Assembly: GCA_000406005.1 (NCBI GenBank) | Contig: ASZN01000031.1 | Location: 11,847 to 18,677, forward strand | Source of the DNA: Candidatus Poribacteria bacterium WGA-3G | GTDB lineage: Bacteria > Poribacteria > WGA-4E > WGA-3G | Direction: 5' to 3' | Length of the DNA: 6,831 nt | Part shown: positions 1-5,408 of the stretch, in pieces | Position numbering within the stretch: position 1 is the first letter of the stretch | Layout of the letters: each line of letters starts with the position of its first letter | Notes under the pieces: generated by a model | The model's database searches: none | The model's input: the letters and a program-made list of their open reading frames with translations, nothing else | Told to the model about the DNA's origin: nothing | Translations under genes and position numbers: made by a program

Positions 1-456
1 GTGGCGTGTTTACGACCTCTTGAATCGTATATCCAACGGTTATCCGTATGCCGTGTCGAGGCTTTCCAGGAGCCTTTGGCGTTACCACCAGGAATCCCTT
101 TGACCAACTCGCCACGGTTGCCTGTGTTCTTCTCAACGTGGGTGTAATTGATATTACGATACATCGAGACAATTCTGATCGGTGTAACCGTATTATCAAC
201 ATCAACGGCTGACGTGCCACTTACACGTCCACTCTGACCAATATCAGCAACCCAGCCCTGACCGGAACGGTTCGAGACTTGATCGATATCGCTTGCCGGG
301 ACGGAGCGACCTTCCGTGAAGGTGAGCGTCCAACCGCTAACATCAATCTCTTTGTCCGTCGTGTTATAGAGCTCGATAAACTGGTGCTGAGTTTCCATAT
401 CAACCGCTGCACCGAGATCGAGACCCCAAAGGATTTCGCTGATAACAACAGTCCGC
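1..456 (-). other. Lamin-tail domain (LTD) region of the giant protein, incomplete
   Basis: Residues ~1210-1361. The segment opens with SRTVVISEILWG and continues with HQFIELYNTTDKEIDVSGWTL, the typical LTD beginning: a strand, then 'IELYN.....DLSGW.L'. LTDs are Ig-fold domains shared by nuclear lamins and many bacterial secreted proteins, where they commonly accompany nucleases or surface modules. Here it is the last recognisable domain before the window edge. Its own end, and any C-terminal sorting signal, are not visible. Confidence 0.8.
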
Positions 457-3400
457 GAATTGTTGTCCGCATCACCGTCACCATCACCTAAACCGATTGT
501 ACCACCGACAAAGAGAAACGCTTCAAGATCGGGAAGCGAGCCAGAACCCACTACCGCAAAATCGTTCCCAGCGATCATACCGGATGAAATCGTTGTGACC
601 CCATTGGCATGCGTGGCTGGAAGATCACCGCTCGGTGGAACAACAGTTCTCGCCCTCACTGTAATTGTGAGCGTCAACTGGGCAGTTCCGCCCTTACCAT
701 CGCTTGCGACGTAGATATAATCCGTTGAAGCCTGCGCTGCTGTCGGTGTTCCAGAGAGACGCCGAGTTCTTGAATTAAAGTCCAAGCCAGCAGGCCGTGG
801 CGGTCGAATCAAGTAGCTGATAGAATCGCCATCAGGATCGGTCGCCTCAGGCAGGTCACGTATGATCGGTGTTCCTACCGTGACCGTTATCGGCGCAATG
901 GTTTGACCACTGAACGCCGGTGCCCTGTTTGCAGGCGTTGGCACGTCGGGTGCCTCTTTCACCACAATAACGAACGACAACGTGGCTGAATCTGTGCCAT
1001 CACTCGCCGTGTAGGTATAAGCGGTTGCCGCCGTTACTCTACTCGGTGTTCCACTGAGAAGCCGCGTCGCTGTTTGATACGTCAACCCAGCAGGTGTACG
1101 TGGTGTCAGTGTATACATGATATCATCGCCATCGGGATCGGTCGCTGCAGGCAAGATTTGTGGCTCGATCGCCTCTCCTACCGTAGCAGATACCGTATCA
1201 ATTCTGGCATCACCGAATGTCGGTGCGTTATTTCCGGGCGTTGGTGCTGTCGGTTTCGCTTTGACTTCAATAATGAACGTCAATGAAACTGGATCTGTGC
1301 CATCACTCGCCGCCGTATAGGTATAAATTGTTGGAGCAGTCGCAGTCGTAGGCGTTCCACTGAGAAGCCGGCTCGCTGTGTTATATGTCAACCCAGCAGG
1401 CACTGCCGGTGTCAGTGAGTATGTGATCGTATCGCCATCGGCATCCATCGCTAGAGGCAAGATTTTCGGCGTGATCGCCGTTCCTGCCGTGGTACTTATC
1501 GTATCAATGGTACCCTGGAATACCGGTGCGACATTTCCTGCAACACTGATACTGAACATCAGCGAGGTCATATCTATACCATCGTTAGCAGTCCAGGTAT
1601 ACTGAGCAGTAGCTGCCATGGCAGTCGGTGTCCCGGAGATAACCATACCGGTACGTGTCAACCCAGCAGGCAGATCCGGTGTCAGTGAGTATGTGATCGT
1701 ATCGCCATCAGTATCAGTCGCCCCAGGCAAGTTCGCTGTGATTGCTATACCTTTCCTTGCAGAAATATTAGCAATTTGTGTAACAGCAAACGCTGGTGCG
1801 TTATTCGCCGCGATCGCGATTTTGAACATCAACGTGGCTGAATCTGTGCCATCACTCGCCATGTAGGTATAGTCGGCTTCCGCCATCATAGCGGAGGGCG
1901 TTCCAGAGAGCATCCGAGTCGCTGCATCAAACATCAACCCATCAGGCAGTGTCTCTTTAATCGAGTACATGACAGTATCATCAGCATCGATATCCACGGC
2001 TTCTGGCAATGGCACGGATGCGATAGCCACTCCGACTCTACCTGAAATATCATCAATCTCCGCACTCGCAAGAAACGCAGGTGGGTTATTCGTTGGTATA
2101 TCTGGCAAATTGGTGAGAACTGCTGCTTTTGGTGTTACACCTGCCGGGGGCCCCGTCGGAGACATATCTGAACCGTCCGCGGTTGCCCAGACAGCGACAC
2201 TCATGGGTTTGGCAGCAAGCGGTGCCATCATGGTATCCGCACCCATCACATGCATAAACATGTTTGTGGTGCCGTCGTTGCTATATTGGACGTAATACCC
2301 CATGATACCTGTTTTATCAGCACCGGTAGCGAAAGCCCAGCTGACAGTATAACCATCTTTAGCAGTATTCAGCGCAACCATAACACTGGTTGGCTGCTGG
2401 AGCACCGGATCCGTAGAATCTTTGTCAATTGTTGCCATCGCCATATTACTTTCGGCACTGCGACCCTCTGCATTGATCGCCATCACAACGAAAGTGAACT
2501 CAACGCCTTGTGGCAAGTCAGGCTCAGTTGATGGTGGAATCGTGAAGGAAGTCGGTGTCGCAGGCAACGCTGTAGTCATCGACGGAATGTACTTCGTCAT
2601 CATCGTACCACCGGCGGGCGTATAGGTCTTCTTGATCCGATAGCCGGTGATCGCAGAACCGCCATTACTCGCAGGTGCCATCCAAGCCAACGCAATGGTA
2701 TTCGCCGCTTGGTCTGGTGTCGCTGTGAGTCCCGTTGGTGCACCTGGAACTGTCACAGCAGTGGGATCCACCACGGTGATATTGAACGTCAACGTGTCTG
2801 ATGTCGCTGGAGTCGCTGAGTCAGTAACTTTGTAGGTATACTCAGCTGCTGCCGCTGCTGTGGTGGCTGTTCCGCTCAGGACTCGGGTATCATCATCAAA
2901 CATTAACCCACCTGGGAGAGCAGTAGGAGTCAGCGTGTACGTCAAATCACCGGTACCGGTCCCCGACTTCGCTTTCGGTAGAAGAACCTCTTTATCCGTA
3001 CCGACCATAAACGTCTGATCTGGATAATCTGTAACAGCAAAGGCTACTGCCACAGGCGCAGCGTTAATAGTGATCTTGAACTTCTTCTCGGCTTTTTCAC
3101 CATCCGGATCCGTAGCTTTCCAGGTATATTCTGTTTCTGCCTTCACTGCATTAGGGGTTCCACCGATGATCCAAACGTTCTTAGCGACTTCGGTAAGTGC
3201 CAAACCAGAAGGCAAAGCAGGTGACAAATCGTAAGTAATTGTCTCACCTATATTCATGTCATCAGCTGGCACGGTCGGCAATTGCACGCCGTCAAGCATC
3301 GTACCGACGGTCCCTGTTATATTGCTAATTGACATCAACGTCGGCTCTTGGTTCACCTCATACTTGATTTTGAACATCAACGTACCGGTATTAGTAGTAG

Positions 3401-4085
3401 CATGTGCTTGATCGGCTCCGCCGTTCGCAGTAAAGGTATACTCCAACATAGACTCATCAGCATCTGTAGTAGATGCATCATCCGTTGGTATATCAGCGTC
3501 AGCAATAGATCCAGTGATTAGCCGAGTAGATGCCACAAACACAAGACCGCTGGGAAGGGCTGGGGTTGGGGTATCGTAACTGGCGACAGCATCACCATCG
3601 GCATCTACAGCTGCTGGAAGCTGAATATTTACAGCCTTACGTGACTTGATGGTTCGATCAGCCAACTTATCAGGAGTGAACTTAGGTGCTGAGTTCACTT
3701 GGAGAGCGAACTTTATTGCATCTGGTGAGTGTGCAGCACCTTCTGAAGATGTAGCACTCCAAGTATATTCCTTCGCCTTCATACCGGCTGTAGGAACCCC
3801 AATAATCGTTCGTGTCGGAAGATTTATCTGAAGACCACTAGGCAGTGCTGGCGATAAGCTATAAGTAAATGTACCTTCGACCGCGTTGGGAGGGGTTGCA
3901 GCAGCATGGGTTGCCTCCGGCAGCACCAATGCGGTAATAGGGGTACCTACATTCCAATCCGTTACATCGGCTTGAGCACCAAAAGTCGCCTTGTCCGCTT
4001 CTGCAGTACCAGGGATAAGCAAAGCAAATCCAGCAACGAAAATTAAAAACAAACTTGCTAAGGAAAATGTCAATCGATTTGACAT
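1..4085 (-). CDS. Giant secreted cadherin-like/putative-Ig repeat protein with FN3 modules and a lamin-tail domain (C-terminus off window)
   Basis: The frame is open from ATG at 4085 to the left edge: 1361 complete codons, no stop seen. Residues 1-30 form a Sec signal peptide: MSNRLTF, a hydrophobic core (SLASLFLIFVAGFALLIP), and a probable signal peptidase I site AEA|DK. Nine cadherin-like/He_PIG-type repeats follow at about 31-131, 132-245, 246-341, 342-440, 667-762, 763-851, 852-943, 954-1043 and 1054-1144. Each shows a 'DxDGD.(I)TYsL' strand, 'LPaGL', 'R.LSGTPT' and 'YTYTASDGTDSATL.F.I'. Residues ~446-553 are a fibronectin type III module (PTGLTATP...GYRIKKTY...FVVMAINAEG); ~560-650 is a more divergent FN3-like module. 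A linker leads to a lamin-tail domain from ~1210 (VVISEILWG...FIELYNTTDKEIDVSGWTL). DADGD/DPDGD/DTDGD motifs (for example 162-165, 791-795, 983-987, 1083-1087) resemble calcium sites of cadherin-like folds. Inference: an extracellular adhesion or carbohydrate/protein-binding scaffold. No enzymatic motif is seen. The anchoring signal, if any, is off the window. Confidence 0.93.
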   Translation of the reverse strand, partial: MSNRLTFSLASLFLIFVAGFALLIPGTAEADKATFGAQADVTDWNVGTPITALVLPEATHAAATPPNAVEGTFTYSLSPALPSGLQINLPTRTIIGVPTAGMKAKEYTWSATSSEGAAHSPDAIKFALQVNSAPKFTPDKLADRTIKSRKAVNIQLPAAVDADGDAVASYDTPTPALPSGLVFVASTRLITGSIADADIPTDDASTTDADESMLEYTFTANGGADQAHATTNTGTLMFKIKYEVNQEPTLMSISNITGTVGTMLDGVQLPTVPADDMNIGETITYDLSPALPSGLALTEVAKNVWIIGGTPNAVKAETEYTWKATDPDGEKAEKKFKITINAAPVAVAFAVTDYPDQTFMVGTDKEVLLPKAKSGTGTGDLTYTLTPTALPGGLMFDDDTRVLSGTATTAAAAAEYTYKVTDSATPATSDTLTFNITVVDPTAVTVPGAPTGLTATPDQAANTIALAWMAPASNGGSAITGYRIKKTYTPAGGTMMTKYIPSMTTALPATPTSFTIPPSTEPDLPQGVEFTFVVMAINAEGRSAESNMAMATIDKDSTDPVLQQPTSVMVALNTAKDGYTVSWAFATGADKTGIMGYYVQYSNDGTTNMFMHVMGADTMMAPLAAKPMSVAVWATADGSDMSPTGPPAGVTPKAAVLTNLPDIPTNNPPAFLASAEIDDISGRVGVAIASVPLPEAVDIDADDTVMYSIKETLPDGLMFDAATRMLSGTPSAMMAEADYTYMASDGTDSATLMFKIAIAANNAPAFAVTQIANISARKGIAITANLPGATDTDGDTITYSLTPDLPAGLTRTGMVISGTPTAMAATAQYTWTANDGIDMTSLMFSISVAGNVAPVFQGTIDTISTTAGTAITPKILPLAMDADGDTITYSLTPAVPAGLTYNTASRLLSGTPTTATAPTIYTYTAASDGTDPVSLTFIIEVKAKPTAPTPGNNAPTFGDARIDTVSATVGEAIEPQILPAATDPDGDDIMYTLTPRTPAGLTYQTATRLLSGTPSRVTAATAYTYTASDGTDSATLSFVIVVKEAPDVPTPANRAPAFSGQTIAPITVTVGTPIIRDLPEATDPDGDSISYLIRPPRPAGLDFNSRTRRLSGTPTAAQASTDYIYVASDGKGGTAQLTLTITVRARTVVPPSGDLPATHANGVTTISSGMIAGNDFAVVGSGSLPDLEAFLFVGGTIGLGDGDGDADNNSRTVVISEILWGLDLGAAVDMETQHQFIELYNTTDKEIDVSGWTLTFTEGRSVPASDIDQVSNRSGQGWVADIGQSGRVSGTSAVDVDNTVTPIRIVSMYRNINYTHVEKNTGNRGELVKGIPGGNAKGSWKASTRHTDNRWIYDSRGRKHA
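654..2087 (-). repeat. Second block of five cadherin-like/He_PIG repeats, recently amplified
   Basis: Residues ~667-1144 hold five modules spaced 90-102 residues apart. Identity persists at DNA level. 1406-1439 and 1676-1709 share a 34-bp identical run exactly 270 bp apart (modules 7 and 6). 979-1008 and 1831-1860 share a 30-bp identical run (modules 8 and 5). Modules 7, 8 and 9 are joined by Pro/Thr-rich linkers (AKPTAPTPGNN; EAPDVPTPANR; RARTVVPPSG). This points to intragenic recombination and possible copy-number variation between strains. Confidence 0.82.
2766..3995 (-). repeat. N-terminal block of four cadherin-like/He_PIG repeats within the giant protein
   Basis: Residues ~31-440 comprise four diverged ~95-115-residue modules. 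Recurring landmarks are YSLSPALPSGL, GTPTAG..KEYTW, YDLSPALPSGL, IIGGTPN and VLSGTATT. The second module is longest because of an Asp/Thr-rich insert around residues 219-232 (ADIPTDDASTTDADES). These modules are clearly more divergent from one another than those of the second block, so they are probably older duplications. Confidence 0.8.
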
Positions 4086-4095
4086 ACTTTATTTT

Positions 4096-4100
4096 CCTCC
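4096..4100 (-). promoter_or_regulatory. Ribosome binding site of the giant surface protein
   Basis: GGAGG on the minus strand, 10 nt before the ATG at 4085, in the context TTGGAGGAAAATAAAGT. It fixes the start, and the signal peptide begins immediately after it. I see no convincing -35/-10 pair close upstream. The leader runs back into the heptamer array at 4139-4217, whose edge carries an isolated TTGACA (minus strand, 4214-4209) with no TATAAT at the right distance. Confidence 0.85.
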
Positions 4101-4138
4101 AAAATGTAAATAGAAAAAATAGTGTTAAGTCTCATTAT

Positions 4139-4217
4139 GAGTTACCAGTTTCCAGTTACGAGTTTCCAGTTAAGAGTCTCTCTTTTCTGGTTACTGGTGA
4201 CTGGGTACTGTCAACTG
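4139..4217. repeat. Palindromic heptamer array 1
   Basis: The left arm carries CCAGT-type units at 4145, 4152, 4159 (mutated to CGAGT) and 4166, ending in CCAGTTAAGAG. The right arm carries CTGG/CTG units at 4187, 4194, 4201, 4208 and 4215. The phase is 7 bp throughout and the arms are inverted relative to each other, so the whole segment can fold into an imperfect hairpin. It starts AGTTACCAGT and ends ACTGTCAACT. It lies between the HTH gene and the leader of the giant protein gene. No coding potential is apparent. Confidence 0.85.
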
Positions 4218-4294
4218 CTTTGAAACTTCCATTCAACAATCGAATGGATTCAGGGAAGTAAACCCATTCTAAAAACAATAAACTAACCTTTTTT

Positions 4295-4324
4295 GCACGG
4301 AGTCAAATGTGAGTGCGTCCGTGC
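4295..4324 (-). terminator. Hairpin after the HTH gene, possible transcription terminator
   Basis: A perfect 7-bp stem, GCACGGA (4295-4301) with TCCGTGC (4318-4324) and a 16-nt loop, begins 17 nt after the stop of the minus-strand HTH gene. In the direction of that gene the hairpin is followed by an A-run, not a U-run, so it is not a canonical rho-independent terminator. It could stabilise the mRNA 3' end or simply be a chance stem. Confidence 0.35.
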
Positions 4325-4340
4325 GATTGAATCATTACTT

Positions 4341-4553
4341 TCACGATGGGGCTTCGCTTCCAAGATTTAAAGCCTGCTCTTTATACGCTTTAATGAGCTC
4401 CGCCTCGAATTCTTGCCAGAGTTCCAACTTACGCCAATTCGATACAGTTGCCTCAGTAAAACCGAGCGTGCTTGCGATCTCTCGGTTGCCTTTACCTTCA
4501 AATGACATCTGGCAAGCCTGCAGCACCTGTTTTGTACTCACTCGTTTGGGCAT
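4341..4553 (-). CDS. Small helix-turn-helix DNA-binding protein (terminase small subunit / transposase-associated HTH type)
   Basis: 70 residues, ATG at 4553, stop TGA at 4343-4341. A GAGGGGG ribosome binding site sits 8 nt before this ATG. An in-frame ATG at 4595 would add 14 residues, but it lies about 3 nt from the predicted transcription start and has no RBS, so I reject it. The HTH occupies residues ~22-44: helix NREIASTLG, a turn, and a recognition helix TEATVSNWRKLE. An amphipathic helix (FEAELIKAYKEQAL) follows. The pattern resembles the small HTH proteins annotated as insertion-element or phage terminase-small-subunit-like (phBC6A51 type). No terminase large subunit or transposase is adjacent, so a role as a stand-alone regulator, perhaps of its own strong promoter, is an inference. 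The DNA-binding fold is secure; the specific role is not. Confidence 0.8.
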   Translation of the reverse strand: MPKRVSTKQVLQACQMSFEGKGNREIASTLGFTEATVSNWRKLELWQEFEAELIKAYKEQALNLGSEAPS

Positions 4554-4561
4554 GCCAAACA

Positions 4562-4568
4562 CCCCCTC
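4562..4568 (-). promoter_or_regulatory. Ribosome binding site deciding the HTH gene start
   Basis: GAGGGGG on the minus strand, 8 nt before ATG 4553. It favours this ATG over the in-frame upstream ATG at 4595. Confidence 0.7.
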
Positions 4569-4581
4569 GTTAAAATTAACG
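4568..4581 (-). promoter_or_regulatory. Palindromic operator candidate CGTTAA-TT-TTAACG
   Basis: Perfect 6-bp arms around a 2-nt centre lie in the 5' leader of the HTH gene, touching its ribosome binding site and about 20 nt downstream of the likely transcription start. The same CGTTAA half-site recurs upstream of the -35 (TTAACG on the plus strand, 4658-4663). That suggests a repressor-binding arrangement, possibly autoregulation by the HTH protein. In the right-hand copy of the module the corresponding palindrome is broken (CGCTAA). Confidence 0.5.
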
Positions 4582-4702
4582 TTTATAATGACCAATTACC
4601 TTTAATTATACGAGGTAAAAAAAGATTTGTCAAGATTAAAGTTAATTTAATTTTGATTTAACGATAAATAAAACAATTTAGATACAGTTTTTCGATAAAA
4701 AA
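4573..4702. repeat. Promoter module, copy A (direct repeat)
   Basis: This 130-bp segment aligns without gaps to 4751-4880 (offset 178 bp) with 17 mismatches by hand count, about 87% identity. A 36-bp stretch spanning about 4634-4670 is invariant. G+C is about 19%, far below the flanking genes. It contains the promoter of the HTH gene and most of its leader. Confidence 0.9.
4605..4633 (-). promoter_or_regulatory. Consensus sigma-70 promoter of the HTH gene
   Basis: TTGACA (4633-4628), a 17-nt spacer, and TATAAT (4610-4605): both hexamers and the spacing are perfect. The upstream flank is extremely A+T-rich and could act as an UP element. Predicted transcription start is near 4598, giving a ~45-nt leader to ATG 4553. 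Confidence 0.85.
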
Positions 4703-4750
4703 TTTGAAAACAATTGAAATAATGGTGTCAGAACCGCACCTCCACCCATC

Positions 4751-4880
4751 AAATTAGCGTTTTTAAGGACTAATTAACCTTAATTATACAAGACAAAAAA
4801 AGATTTGTCAAGTTTAAAGTTAATTTAATTTTGATTTAACGATAAATAATACGGTTTAGATACATATTAGCGATAAAAAA
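4751..4880. repeat. Promoter module, copy B (direct repeat)
   Basis: Second copy of the 130-bp module at 4573-4702, same orientation, no indels. Both promoter hexamers and their spacing are intact. Most differences lie in the leader half and at the far upstream end. No open reading frame follows it on the minus strand: the 48 bp between the copies (4703-4750) hold only a 23-codon ATG frame with no preceding RBS. Confidence 0.9.
4783..4811 (-). promoter_or_regulatory. Second consensus promoter (copy B of the module)
   Basis: TTGACA (4811-4806), 17-nt spacer, TATAAT (4788-4783). It is as perfect as the copy A promoter and points the same way. Transcripts would run through copy A toward the HTH gene, so it may be a tandem upstream promoter of that gene. 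Confidence 0.75.
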
Positions 4881-4893
4881 GGGGAATAGGGAA

Positions 4894-4990
4894 TAGTTAC
4901 CAGTGGCCAGTACCCAGTGACCAGTTAAGAGAAACCTGATTTTATCAAAAACCTCTGGAAACTGGAAACTGGAAACTGGAAACTGTCAAC
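4894..4990. repeat. Palindromic heptamer array 2
   Basis: The left arm AGTTACCAGTGGCCAGT leads, in 7-bp register, to CCAGTTAAGAG (4921-4931). A central spacer of about 22 bp follows, then a right arm of four GGAAACT heptamers (from ~4958) ending ACTGTCAACT. Layout, core and termini match array 1. No coding potential is apparent. Confidence 0.88.
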
Positions 4991-4993
4991 TAT

Positions 4994-5118
4994 TAAAACC
5001 CGAAACACGTGCCAGACGCACTCCGTTTTCGAGGTTCCCTAGACCTCGAAACGCAATGCAGGCACGTGTTATCAGGTGTTTTTGTTTTTTGTGGAGGAGA
5101 ATAAATTTTCCTTACCAC
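4994..5118 (-). ncRNA. Putative small RNA with two hairpins
   Basis: A promoter (5154-5125) predicts a start at about G5118. From that base the transcript would fold a 5' hairpin (5118-5091: GTGG/CCAC outer pairs, GGAAAA against UUCUCC inside). An A-rich linker (5090-5071) and the long two-stem hairpin (5070-5004) follow, ending in UCGGGUUUUAAUA. No open reading frame is evident within it. Length would be about 125 nt. The 3' strand of the 5' hairpin contains CUCCUCC, a Shine-Dalgarno-complementary motif. I recognise no named RNA family; this is inferred from promoter position and folding only. Confidence 0.4.
5004..5070. repeat. Long two-stem inverted repeat
   Basis: Outer arms AACACGTGCC (5004-5013) and GGCACGTGTT (5061-5070) are a perfect 10-bp pair. 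Inner arms CGTTTTCGAGGT (5024-5035) and ACCTCGAAACG (5043-5053) pair 11 bp with one bulged T around a 7-nt loop. On the plus strand a T-rich run (5079-5090) follows after about 8 nt; on the minus strand a short UUUU (4998-4995) follows. It could be a terminator in either direction or the 3' domain of a small RNA. No plus-strand gene ends here. Confidence 0.8.
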
Positions 5119-5124
5119 ACTTCA

Positions 5125-5154
5125 ATTATACGATAAAATATTAAATTAAGTCAA
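5125..5154 (-). promoter_or_regulatory. Third minus-strand promoter
   Basis: TTGACT (5154-5149), 18-nt A+T-only spacer apart from a CG at its end, TATAAT (5130-5125). It shares TCGTATAATT at the -10 with the HTH promoter but is not otherwise a full copy of the 130-bp module. It points at the two-hairpin segment. Confidence 0.65.
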
Positions 5155-5173
5155 ATTTTTTTGATTTTTCTTT

Positions 5174-5213
5174 GAAAACATCGGAAATAATTGGAAAACA
5201 TAGGAAATAATAC
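5174..5213. repeat. 20-bp tandem repeat, two copies
   Basis: GAAAACATCGGAAATAATTG followed by GAAAACATAGGAAATAATAC, exactly 20 bp apart with three differences. A related partial copy (GAAAACAATTGAAATAAT) lies at about 4706-4723. AT-rich and non-coding; it sits just upstream of promoter 5125-5154. Confidence 0.7.
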
Positions 5214-5222
5214 GATTTATTA

Positions 5223-5408
5223 GCAGTTACCAGTGGAGAAGTAACCAGTTGCCAGTTGCCAGTGACCAGTTATTCACAGTGACCAGTGACCAGTGACCAG
5301 TTAAGAGCGAGAAACTTCTTACTGGGAACTGGAAGCGAAGCGTACTGGTAACTGGAAACTGGTACTCTGGAAACTGGAAACTGGAAACTGCTAAAACTGT
5401 TAACTGGC
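5223..5408. repeat. Palindromic heptamer array 3 (largest)
   Basis: The left arm has about ten CCAGT/CAGT units, including TGACCAG three times in a row (5280-5300), and ends CCAGTTAAGAG. After a short spacer (5308-5320) the right arm has ACTGG/GGAAACT units to 5408. It begins AGTTACCAGT like arrays 1 and 2. The right arm enters the 3' end of the rep gene and supplies its last codons and stop. Confidence 0.88.
5270..5278 (+). other. Possible DnaA box
   Basis: TTATTCACA matches TTWTNCACA. It interrupts the heptamer pattern of array 3. A single box is expected by chance about once per two windows of this size, so it is only suggestive of a replication origin. Confidence 0.25.

Noticed and set aside
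221..3831. Many short plus-strand frames across the giant gene
   Set aside because: They are repetitive shadows of the cadherin-like repeats in another frame; similarity among them merely mirrors the real repeats.
4055..4261. 68-codon plus-strand frame running through heptamer array 1
   Set aside because: No RBS; it overlaps the signal-peptide coding region on the opposite strand and reads through the heptamer units.
4309..4605. 98-codon plus-strand frame opposite the HTH gene
   Set aside because: It is the antisense shadow of the HTH gene, which has a perfect promoter, an RBS and a recognisable fold. The plus-strand product has no family features.
4703..4750. ATG at 4748 (minus) with a GGTGGAGG sequence as a tiny gene behind promoter B
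   Set aside because: The purine run lies after the ATG, not before it, and the frame closes after 23 codons with no features.
4350..5342. 12-mer TGGAAGCGAAGC shared by the end of the HTH gene and array 3
   Set aside because: A single short low-complexity match in opposite orientation with no flanking similarity; too weak to link the two loci.
4139..5408. Heptamer arrays as a CRISPR array
   Set aside because: The period is 7 bp with no unique spacers, and the arms are inverted. No cas genes are present.
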